Source: Clostridia bacterium (GTDB lineage Bacteria; Bacillota; Clostridia; TANB77; UBA1234). Taken from it: DNA of 14,627 nt. The stretch covers positions 1-14,627 of the forward strand of contig CAADXZ010000058.1 in the NCBI GenBank assembly GCA_900753135.1. Reading direction: 5' to 3'. The translations under genes and the position numbers were made by a program. The notes beneath the pieces were generated by a model that was not told the DNA's origin, did not search any database, and saw only the letters and a list, made by a program, of their open reading frames with translations. This document shows, in pieces, positions 7,583 to 14,450 of this stretch (the first letter of the stretch is position 1; the number at the start of each line of letters is the position of its first letter).

Positions 7583-7625
7583 TTTTTATGTGAGGAAAAT
7601 GCACAACTTTTCTAGCACATAAAAA
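7583..7625 (+). other. Long hairpin after dnaK
   Basis: TTTTTATGTG (7583-7592) pairs perfectly with CACATAAAAA (7616-7625). Inside, GGAAAA (7594-7599) pairs with TTTTCT (7608-7613, one G-U) around an 8-base loop. The outer stem can extend by G-U pairs. No T-run follows, so it looks more like an RNA-processing or 3'-protection structure than a classical terminator; it would let dnaK mRNA outnumber dnaJ mRNA. Confidence 0.6.
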
Positions 7626-7632
7626 TGTTTAA

Positions 7633-7672
7633 AAGCCTTAGCTTCCTCCATGAGGGGGAAGCTGTTTGGCTT
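7633..7672 (+). repeat. GC-richer palindrome in the dnaK-dnaJ gap, possible REP-like element
   Basis: A 10-bp stem, AGCTTCCTCC (7640-7649) with GGGGGAAGCT (7654-7663, one G-U), closes an ATGA loop. An outer AAGCC/GGCTT pair (7633-7637 with 7668-7672) encloses it. It is far richer in G and C than its surroundings. The layout GGGGGAAGCTGT, a second stem region, then ATGAGTGA (to about 7684) recalls the dispersed palindromic repeats of many clostridia, here with the second stem decayed. A weak terminator, mostly for the opposite strand, is the alternative. Confidence 0.45.
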
Positions 7673-7725
7673 ATAAAATGAGTGAATTCTAAAGGTGACT
7701 AACAATCATCAAAAAGGAGAAAAAG

Positions 7726-8868
7726 ATGGCTGAAGCAAAACGTGATTATTATGAAGTACTTGGTGTTGAAAAAACAGCAACTGATGAAGAATTAAAAAAA
7801 GCATATAGAAAACTTGCTAAAAAATATCATCCTGATGCTAATCCTGACAATAAGGAGGAAGCAGAAGCAAAATTTAAGGAATTAAATGAAGCTTATGAAG
7901 TCCTATCTGATAAACAAAAAAGAAGTATGTATGACCAATTTGGACATAGTGGACCTAATGGATATGCGAACGATTTTAGTGGATTCAGCGGATTTGATGG
8001 ATTCTCTGGTGGATTTAACGGTACTGGTGTAGATTTTGATTTTAATGATATTTTCTCATCTTTTTTCGGCGGTGGTGGAAGAAGAACGAATAGAAACGGC
8101 CCAGTAAGAGGTAGAGATTTAAAAGTACATGTAGAAATAACTTTTGAAGAAGCTGCGTTTGGTGTAAGTAAAGAGATTGTTATAAATAGAGATGAACAAT
8201 GTGATACATGTAAGGGCACAGGCTCAAAACCTGGAACTTCTGCAGAAACATGTAAAGTTTGTGGTGGTAGAGGAACGATAGCAACAATGCAGAATACAAT
8301 ATTTGGTTCATTCCAATCATCTAGAACATGTGATAATTGTGGAGGTACAGGTAAAGTTATATCATCTCCATGTACAGAGTGCAAAGGTAGAGGAACTGTT
8401 AAAAAGCAAAGAAGAATTAAAGTATCAATTCCTGCTGGTATTGATAATGGTCAAGTAATCTCTTTGAATGGTGAAGGAGAGCCAGGCTTAAGAGGCGGTG
8501 GACCAGGTAATCTTTATATAACAGTTTCTGTGAAAAAGCATGCTATATTTACAAGAAAAGGTGATAGTATATTCTGTGACGTGCATGTAACATTTCCACA
8601 AGCAGCTCTTGGAGCTATAATTGATGTTCCAACATTAAGTGGAGTTGAAAAGTTTGACCTTGCTGAAGGCACACAAACAGGTTCTATATTTACTCTTAAA
8701 GGAAAAGGTATAAAGAATGTTAATGGTAGAGGCATTGGTGATTTGTATTTTACCGTCATTGTAGATACTCCAAAGCGTTTAAACACAGAGCAAAGAGAAC
8801 TAATAAAGAAGCTTGCGGAAGTAAGCGGAGAAAATTTTGAAACTGGAAGAAAAAGAAAATTCTTTTAA
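7726..8868 (+). CDS. dnaJ: Chaperone protein DnaJ (Hsp40)
   Basis: DnaJ delivers unfolded clients to DnaK and stimulates its ATPase. The 380-residue protein is a full type I DnaJ. It has a J domain (about 5-72) with the catalytic HPD at 35-37, and a G/F-rich region (about 73-118). A zinc domain follows with four CxxCxGxG repeats: C159/C162, C176/C179, C202/C205 and C216/C219. The two-part C-terminal client-binding domain runs to the end. ATG 7726 follows AAGGAGA (7714-7720). It is separated from dnaK by 165 structured bases, so its expression may be uncoupled in part from dnaK. Confidence 0.98.
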   Translation: MAEAKRDYYEVLGVEKTATDEELKKAYRKLAKKYHPDANPDNKEEAEAKFKELNEAYEVLSDKQKRSMYDQFGHSGPNGYANDFSGFSGFDGFSGGFNGTGVDFDFNDIFSSFFGGGGRRTNRNGPVRGRDLKVHVEITFEEAAFGVSKEIVINRDEQCDTCKGTGSKPGTSAETCKVCGGRGTIATMQNTIFGSFQSSRTCDNCGGTGKVISSPCTECKGRGTVKKQRRIKVSIPAGIDNGQVISLNGEGEPGLRGGGPGNLYITVSVKKHAIFTRKGDSIFCDVHVTFPQAALGAIIDVPTLSGVEKFDLAEGTQTGSIFTLKGKGIKNVNGRGIGDLYFTVIVDTPKRLNTEQRELIKKLAEVSGENFETGRKRKFF

Positions 8869-8883
8869 TATATTAAAAAGGAG

Positions 8884-9633
8884 TTGAACGATATTTCAAC
8901 ATTTTATATTAAAGATAATCAAATATCAGAAGATACAATTCATATAACAGGAGAAGATGTGAATCATATAAAAAGTGCATTGCGTCACAAGATTGGCGAT
9001 GAACTTACGATCTGTACAGAAGGTGAAAAGAGATATTGTGCTAGAATTGTTGATATGACAAATGATGAAATAACTTTAGATATCTTGGAACAGATTGATT
9101 CTTCTACAGAATCTAATATTCATATTACACTTGTACAAGGTTTGCCTAAATCTGATAAGATGGATTTTATAGTACAAAAATCTACAGAACTAGGTGTATC
9201 AGATGTTATACCTGTTATAACTGATAGAGTGATTGTTAAAATTGATGAGTCTAATGAAAAAAAGAAGATTGATAGATGGAACAAGATTGCACTTGAAGCG
9301 TCTAAGCAATCTGGTAGAACGAGGGTACCTACAGTAGAAAATATAGTTAATTTAGAAAATATTGTTGAAAAACTTTCAAAATATGATATAGTTATAGTGC
9401 CTTATGAATGCGAAAGAGAAAATACTATAAAGGCGTTATTAACAAATATAGATACTAATGTAAAAAATGTTGCTGTTGTAATTGGTCCAGAGGGCGGTTT
9501 CTCTGAAAATGATATAAATATTTTGAAAGGATTAGATAACATAAAGTTAGTTTCTTTGGGAAAGAGAATCTTGAGAACTGAAACTGCTGGGATTGCAACA
9601 ATAGCTATGCTATTATACGAATACGAATTGTAA
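8884..9633 (+). CDS. rsmE: 16S rRNA m3U1498 methyltransferase RsmE
   Basis: RsmE methylates N3 of U1498 in 16S rRNA, using S-adenosylmethionine, on the small ribosomal subunit. The 249-residue protein has a PUA-like N-terminal domain (about 5-72) and a SPOUT knotted methyltransferase domain. Family motifs are LVQGLPKSDKMDFIVQKSTELG (start near residue 83), EASKQSGR (138-145), GPEGGF (201-206) and RILRTETA (228-235). The start is unclear. TTG 8884 is the only ordinary start codon before residue 58, but it abuts the AAGGAG site (8878-8883) with no spacing. ATT 8893, 9 bases after that site, would give the usual RsmE N terminus and is the alternative (246 residues). It follows dnaJ by 15 bases; prmA, often between them, is absent. 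Confidence 0.95.
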   Translation: MNDISTFYIKDNQISEDTIHITGEDVNHIKSALRHKIGDELTICTEGEKRYCARIVDMTNDEITLDILEQIDSSTESNIHITLVQGLPKSDKMDFIVQKSTELGVSDVIPVITDRVIVKIDESNEKKKIDRWNKIALEASKQSGRTRVPTVENIVNLENIVEKLSKYDIVIVPYECERENTIKALLTNIDTNVKNVAVVIGPEGGFSENDINILKGLDNIKLVSLGKRILRTETAGIATIAMLLYEYEL

Positions 9634-9674
9634 TAGCATACCTTCGTTTTTAGTAAGAAAGGTAAGGAATTTTT

Positions 9675-10094
9675 ATGAATTATACAGAAAAAACTAAATT
9701 AGTAGATAAACTTTGCGGAGCTGGTTTGATGGCTCTCTTAATTGAGGTTTTTTATGGGCTTACAGATAGTGCATTTACAGTTTTTAACTACAATTTGCAA
9801 TCTGTAAAAAATGTGATATACATTTTAGGTGGTATTATTTTAGCTATTTCTGTAATTATATTAATAATTGCATATAAAAAAGAAAAAGGATCAATGGCGA
9901 TATATGGAGTAGAACTATTAGTATTGGCTATAACAGTAGCCTTACTTCCAGGAACATATTTAAGTTTCCAAGCACCGTATAATAAATTAAACAAAGTGTT
10001 TCCAATAGCATTTTTAGTATATTATATAGTAAAGACCATTGTTGTACTTACGAAGTATGTTCCCAAAAATAAGACAAAGTCTAAGAGGAGATAA
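9675..10094 (+). CDS. Small four-helix membrane protein, unknown function
   Basis: I do not recognise this 139-residue protein. It shows four hydrophobic segments at about residues 13-30, 47-68, 74-95 and 107-127, short charged loops (YKKEKG near 67-72), and a strongly basic C-terminal tail (KNKTKSKRR), which would favour the tail on the cytoplasmic side. There is no signal-peptide cleavage pattern, catalytic motif or metal-site cluster. Base and codon use look like those of its neighbours, so recent transfer is not suggested. The ATG follows AAGGTAAGGAA. Its TAA lies 2 bases before the ATG of yicC, so the two are very likely co-transcribed and translationally coupled. It occupies the place where mtaB or other genes often follow rsmE. 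Confidence 0.8.
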   Translation: MNYTEKTKLVDKLCGAGLMALLIEVFYGLTDSAFTVFNYNLQSVKNVIYILGGIILAISVIILIIAYKKEKGSMAIYGVELLVLAITVALLPGTYLSFQAPYNKLNKVFPIAFLVYYIVKTIVVLTKYVPKNKTKSKRR

Positions 10095-10096
10095 TA

Positions 10097-10972
10097 ATGA
10101 TAAAAAGTATGACTGGCTATGGTCGTGGTAATTATGAAAATGATGGCAGAATGTATACTGTTGAGATAAAGACCATAAATCATAGATATAATGATGTATC
10201 TGTAAAGCTACCTAGATATTTAAATTTCTTAGAGGACAATATTAGAAGGTACATTTCAAAGACTATTAATAGGGGCAAAGTTGAAGTATATATTTCTCTT
10301 GAAAATATGAGTGACAAGGGAAGAAATATCAAAATAGATAAAGTTTTGGCTGGAACATATATTAATGAGCTAAGAAGTTTGTCTAGCGAGTACAGCATTC
10401 CAGATGATATAACAGTTATGTCCCTTGCAAGGATGTCAGATATTATTGTAGTAGAAAACGACGCACAGGAAGAATTGTATTGGCAAGAACTACAAGAGGC
10501 AATGAGCGTTGCAATTAAAAACATAGATGAAGCTAGAAGTATTGAAGGCAAGAGACTTGCGGAAGATATAGAAGCACGTTTGAATAAGATTTCGGAGTAT
10601 GTTAATATTGTTGAAAAGGCTTCTGAAAAGTTACTAGAAGAGTATAAAGTAAAGTTAAAAAATAGAATAAATGAGTTAGGTGCAAACAACATAGTTGATG
10701 AAAACAGAATAGGGATAGAAATTGTGTTATTTGCAGATAAATCTAGTATTTGTGAAGAAGTTACAAGACTAAAAAGTCATATAGAGAGCTTTAAGAATAT
10801 GTTAAAAAGTGAAGGACCAATTGGCAAAAAGATAGACTTCTTGATACAAGAGATGAATAGAGAAACAAATACGATAGGTTCGAAAGCAAATTCAATAGGT
10901 ATAACAAATTATGTTATAGAGATGAAAAATGAAATAGAAAACATAAGAGAGCAAGTGCAAAATATAGAGTAA
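10097..10972 (+). CDS. YicC/YloC family endoribonuclease
   Basis: YicC-family proteins are reported to be oligomeric endoribonucleases (YicC in E. coli, YloC in B. subtilis) that take part in mRNA turnover. The 291-residue protein is the usual length. It begins with the family signature MIKSMTGYGRG and continues with VEIKTINHRYNDVSVKLPR. The C-terminal DUF1732 region carries DENRIGIEIVLFADKSSICEEVTRLKSHI and ends with IDFLIQEMNRETNTIGSKA and a helical tail. The ATG has AGAGGAG 6 bases upstream and a 2-base gap from the preceding membrane-protein gene. It is followed by remA, as in most Firmicutes. Confidence 0.95.
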   Translation: MIKSMTGYGRGNYENDGRMYTVEIKTINHRYNDVSVKLPRYLNFLEDNIRRYISKTINRGKVEVYISLENMSDKGRNIKIDKVLAGTYINELRSLSSEYSIPDDITVMSLARMSDIIVVENDAQEELYWQELQEAMSVAIKNIDEARSIEGKRLAEDIEARLNKISEYVNIVEKASEKLLEEYKVKLKNRINELGANNIVDENRIGIEIVLFADKSSICEEVTRLKSHIESFKNMLKSEGPIGKKIDFLIQEMNRETNTIGSKANSIGITNYVIEMKNEIENIREQVQNIE

Positions 10973-11002
10973 AAACAAAAATATGTTTGGAGGTATGTTC
11001 TT

Positions 11003-11260
11003 ATGAAATTTATAAATATTGGATTTGGAAATATTGTTTCAAGCAGTAGACTTATAGCTGTTGTTAGTCCAGAATCAGCTCCAATTAAAAGAATAATACA
11101 AGATGCCAGAGATAATGGAAAACTTGTAGATGCTACATACGGTAGAAGAACAAGAGCTGTTATAATAATGGATAGTGAACATGTAATTTTATCATCAGTT
11201 CAACCAGAAACAGTTGCAGGCAGGTTAGATAAAGATGACGAGCCTGATGATGAAGAATAA
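11003..11260 (+). CDS. remA: RemA-family DNA-binding regulator (DUF370)
   Basis: An 85-residue protein with the strongly conserved RemA sequence: INIGFGNIVSSSRLIAVVSPESAP at the start, then RDNGKLVDATYGRRTRAVIIMDS and LSSVQPETVAGRL. In B. subtilis RemA is a ring-forming DNA-binding activator of matrix and osmoprotection genes; the role here is inferred by family. The last ten residues (DKDDEPDDEE) are an acidic tail. The ATG follows GGAGGT (10989-10994). In most Firmicutes gmk comes next; here rpoZ follows after 27 bases. Confidence 0.95.
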   Translation: MKFINIGFGNIVSSSRLIAVVSPESAPIKRIIQDARDNGKLVDATYGRRTRAVIIMDSEHVILSSVQPETVAGRLDKDDEPDDEE

Positions 11261-11287
11261 ATTTTTTATTAAATTAGGAGGAGAAAA

Positions 11288-11479
11288 ATGATAATTAAAC
11301 CAACTCTTACAGATTTACTTAAGAAAGCACCTGGAAAGTATTCACTAGTAATAGGTACAGCAAAAAGAGCAAGACAAATAGCTGAAGGTAGCCCAAAATA
11401 TACTAACGCAAAAATGGAATCAGACGTTACAACTGCGGCAATAGAGATTGACGAAGGAAAAATAGAAATAGAGAAATAA
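11288..11479 (+). CDS. rpoZ: RNA polymerase omega subunit
   Basis: Omega helps assemble and stabilise the beta' subunit of RNA polymerase. The 63-residue protein is at the short end for the family, which is common in Firmicutes. It shows the conserved core: IIKPTLTDLLKKAPGKYSLVIGTAKRARQI, with the TAKRARQI helix, then SDVTTAAIEIDEGKI. The ATG has a strong site (TTAGGAGGAG) just upstream. It sits directly after remA, where gmk is usually found, and is followed by a long foldback sequence before secA. Confidence 0.93.
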   Translation: MIIKPTLTDLLKKAPGKYSLVIGTAKRARQIAEGSPKYTNAKMESDVTTAAIEIDEGKIEIEK

Positions 11480-11480
11480 T

Positions 11481-11587
11481 TAAAATGGGGGCATAGATTT
11501 TATAAATTGAGATGATTTTTTATTGAATACATTTGTGTATTTAATAAAAAGTCTGTTTCTCATTATAATTTCTGTGCCTTAATTTTA
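11481..11587 (+). repeat. 107-base imperfect palindrome (foldback) between rpoZ and secA
   Basis: Starting one base after the rpoZ stop, the left arm (11481-11531) pairs with the right arm (11536-11587) around a TTTG loop. Going inward, TAAAAT pairs with ATTTTA (11582-11587). A 10-pair segment GGGGCATAGA (11488-11497) pairs with TCTGTGCCTT (11571-11580). TTATAA pairs with TTATAA, and TGAGA with TCTCA. An inner 18-pair stem ends at ACA-TTTG-TGT. About 45 pairs form, a few of them G-U. TTAAAAT occurs as a direct repeat at 11480-11486 and 11589-11595. There is no T-run, so it is unlike a normal terminator. A MITE-like insertion or a structured RNA are the candidates. Confidence 0.75.
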
Positions 11588-11616
11588 CTTAAAATACGAA
11601 AGGAAGAATTAACGAA

Positions 11617-14343
11617 ATGGGATTGTTTAAAAATTTATTTGCTTCATATAGTGAAAAGGAAATAAAGAAAATAAGTCATTATGTGAATGAGATAAACGCT
11701 TTGGAACCAGAAATGGAAAAGCTTACAGATGCTGAATTAAAAAACAAAACAGCAGAATTTAAAGAAAGAGTAAAAAATGGTGAAACTTTGGATGATATCC
11801 TTGTTGAAGCTTATGCTGTTGTTAGAGAGGGGTCAAAAAGAGTTTTTGGAAAGAGACCATTTGATGTTCAATTATTAGGTGCAATTATTTTGCATCAAGG
11901 TAGAATAGCTGAAATGAAAACAGGTGAAGGTAAAACTTTAACAGCTGCTCTAGCGTTATATTTGAATGCTATTTCTGGAAAAGGTGCACATTTGGTTACT
12001 GTAAATGATTACTTGGCAAAATCACAAGGTGAAGAAATGGGCAAGTTATATAACTTTCTAGGACTTACTTGTGGCGTTATAATACATGATTTGGATAATG
12101 ATCAAAGAAGAGAAGCATATAATTCAGATATTACATATGGAACGAACAATGAATTTGGATTTGATTATTTAAGAGATAACATGGCTATATACAAGAATCA
12201 AATGGTTCAACGTGATTTGAATTATGCGATTGTCGACGAAATAGATAGTATATTGATAGATGAGGCTCGTACTCCACTTATAATTTCTGGACCTTCAGAT
12301 AAGGCAAATGATTTATATAAAATAGCTGATAGATTCGCAAAAGGATTGAAAGCAAAAGTTATAACAAAAGACGATAATAAACAAGAAGAATCAGAAGATG
12401 ATTTGCAATATGATTATATTGTAGATTTAAAATCGCGTAGGGCATCACTTACAACTACTGGTATAAAGAAAGCCGAAAAGTATTTTAATATAGACAACTT
12501 ATCAGATGTAGAAAATATGACAATATCTCATCATATAAATAAAGCATTGGATGCTAATGGAATAATGAAGAGAGATATAGATTACATAGTTAAAGATGGT
12601 GAAGTTTTAATTGTTGATGAACATACAGGAAGAATAATGTATGGAAGAAGATACAGTGATGGACTACATCAAGCAATTGAAGCAAAAGAAAATGTTCAAA
12701 TTGCAAATGAAAACAAGACTCTTGCAACAATAACATTCCAAAACTATTTTAGATTGTTTAATAAACTTGCCGGTATGACTGGTACTGCAAAAACAGAAGA
12801 AAATGAGTTTAGAGAAATATATGGATTAGATGTTGTAGAAGTACCAACAAATAAGCCAATGATTAGAGTTGATCACAATGATGTGGTTTATACAACAGAA
12901 AGAGCTAAATTAAGACAAGTTATAGAAGATATAAAAGAAAGTGTTGCGAAAGGTCAACCAGTATTAGTTGGTACTACAACAATTGAAAAATCAGAATTAG
13001 TTAGTGATATGCTAAAAAAGGAAGGTATTAAGCATGAGGTTTTGAATGCAAAATATCACGAAAAAGAAGCTGAAATAATAGCACAAGCGGGTAAATATGG
13101 AGCTGTTACAATCGCTACAAATATGGCAGGTAGAGGAACAGATATTATGCTTGGTGGTAATACTGAAGCTCTTGCAAAACATGAACTAAAAAAACGTGGT
13201 TATCCAGAAGTTATAATACTAAGTGCAGTTAGCTTAAATGATACAGATGATGAAGAAATATTAAATGTAAGAAAAGAATATAAAGAAATATATGATAAGC
13301 TAGATAAAAAAGTATTAGAAGACAGAGAAAAAGTAATTGCAGCAGGTGGATTAAAGATAATTGGTACAGAGCGTCACGAATCTAGAAGAATAGATAACCA
13401 GCTTCGTGGACGTAGTGGACGTCAAGGAGATATTGGTGAATCAAGATTTTATATATCTCTTGAAGATAAATTAATGAAATTATTCGGTTCATCTAGGATT
13501 CAAGCATTGGCAGCAGCAATGAATATGCCAGAAGATATGCCACTTGAAATGAAAATGCTTACAAATGCAATAGAAACAGCACAAAAGAATGTTGAATCTA
13601 TGAACTTTGCAGCAAGAAAAAATGTATTACAATATGATGATGTTATGAATGAACAAAGAAAGATTATATATTCACAAAGAAGACAAGTTTTAGATGGAAT
13701 GGACTTAAAGAGCGAAATAATCAAGATGATTGAAAATACAGTAAATAGTACAGTTGATTCTTATTTTGGAATTCATAATGAAACTGAAAATGTAGATGAG
13801 TTCTTAAATTATTTAAGAACAGCATTAGATGTTGAGTACGATTTAGGAAAAGGTAAATCACCAGAAAAGATAAAAGAAGAGATAACTGATTTAGTATTAG
13901 AAAAATACAAACAAAAAGAGGAAGAAATTGGTGCAGAACAATTGAGAGAACTTGAAAGAATAATTCTTTTGAGAACAGTTGATGCAAAATGGATGGATCA
14001 CTTAGATGCTATGGATCAATTAAAAGAAGCTGTTAGACTTGAAGCCTATGCACAAAGAGATCCAGTCGTAGAATTTAAATATGAAAGTTATGATGTTTTC
14101 AATGCTATGACAGCAGATATAGCAGAAACAGTAGTAAGAACACTATTACATGTACATAAAAGAAATGAAAATATGCAAAGAGTGAATTTAGTAAAAACAA
14201 TGATAACAAACTTAAACGCAGCACAAAATGCTGGTGGTGACGATAAAGCCAAACCAAAGGTGAACTCAACCAAAAAGGTTGGAAGAAATGATCCATGTCC
14301 ATGTGGCAGTGGTAAAAAATATAAGCAATGTTGTGGTAAATAG
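11617..14343 (+). CDS. secA: Preprotein translocase ATPase SecA
   Basis: SecA is the cytosolic motor that pushes unfolded secretory proteins through SecYEG. The 908-residue protein is complete and longer than B. subtilis SecA (841). Walker A is MKTGEGKT (100-107), and the DEAD box is DEID (207-210) followed by SILIDEARTPLI. The preprotein-crosslinking domain spans roughly 225-375, with a short acidic insert near residue 255 (QEESEDD). NBD2 carries MAGRGTDIMLGG and QLRGRSGRQGD (about 595-605). Between them lies an insert of about 40 charged residues that is usual in clostridial SecA. The helical scaffold and wing follow. The C-terminal zinc site is C894, C896, C905, C906 (CxCx8CC), which binds SecB or ribosomes in other species. 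The ATG has AAAGGAAG upstream. It ends in a strong terminator rather than running into prfB. Confidence 0.98.
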   Translation: MGLFKNLFASYSEKEIKKISHYVNEINALEPEMEKLTDAELKNKTAEFKERVKNGETLDDILVEAYAVVREGSKRVFGKRPFDVQLLGAIILHQGRIAEMKTGEGKTLTAALALYLNAISGKGAHLVTVNDYLAKSQGEEMGKLYNFLGLTCGVIIHDLDNDQRREAYNSDITYGTNNEFGFDYLRDNMAIYKNQMVQRDLNYAIVDEIDSILIDEARTPLIISGPSDKANDLYKIADRFAKGLKAKVITKDDNKQEESEDDLQYDYIVDLKSRRASLTTTGIKKAEKYFNIDNLSDVENMTISHHINKALDANGIMKRDIDYIVKDGEVLIVDEHTGRIMYGRRYSDGLHQAIEAKENVQIANENKTLATITFQNYFRLFNKLAGMTGTAKTEENEFREIYGLDVVEVPTNKPMIRVDHNDVVYTTERAKLRQVIEDIKESVAKGQPVLVGTTTIEKSELVSDMLKKEGIKHEVLNAKYHEKEAEIIAQAGKYGAVTIATNMAGRGTDIMLGGNTEALAKHELKKRGYPEVIILSAVSLNDTDDEEILNVRKEYKEIYDKLDKKVLEDREKVIAAGGLKIIGTERHESRRIDNQLRGRSGRQGDIGESRFYISLEDKLMKLFGSSRIQALAAAMNMPEDMPLEMKMLTNAIETAQKNVESMNFAARKNVLQYDDVMNEQRKIIYSQRRQVLDGMDLKSEIIKMIENTVNSTVDSYFGIHNETENVDEFLNYLRTALDVEYDLGKGKSPEKIKEEITDLVLEKYKQKEEEIGAEQLRELERIILLRTVDAKWMDHLDAMDQLKEAVRLEAYAQRDPVVEFKYESYDVFNAMTADIAETVVRTLLHVHKRNENMQRVNLVKTMITNLNAAQNAGGDDKAKPKVNSTKKVGRNDPCPCGSGKKYKQCCGK

Positions 14344-14390
14344 CCCATAAAATAAGGAAATCTCTATGCAAACATTTTTGCAAATAATAT

Positions 14391-14418
14391 AAAGTTGGCA
14401 TTCGTGCCAACTTTTTTA
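14391..14418 (+). terminator. Rho-independent terminator after secA
   Basis: AAAGTTGGCA (14391-14400), loop TTCG, TGCCAACTTT (14405-14414), then further Ts (TTTTATT): a perfect 10-bp stem with the very stable UUCG loop and a T-run. It lies 47 bases after the secA stop. A weaker 6-bp hairpin (TGCAAA/TTTGCA, 14367-14382) precedes it. Confidence 0.95.
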
Positions 14419-14450
14419 TTTACTCAATTGTAAATGGAGGAGAGATTATT

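Noticed and set aside
7893..8384. Antisense open frame across dnaJ (163 codons)
   Set aside because: It lies wholly opposite the conserved zinc and G/F regions of dnaJ, has no ribosome binding site, and looks like a shadow of the coding strand.
9639..9664. TACCTT/AAGGTA hairpin after rsmE as a terminator or riboswitch
   Set aside because: A 6-bp stem with a 14-base loop and no T-run; likely chance.
10180..10692. Antisense open frame across yicC (170 codons)
   Set aside because: It mirrors yicC codons, giving a serine- and leucine-rich product of no recognisable family, and has no start signals.
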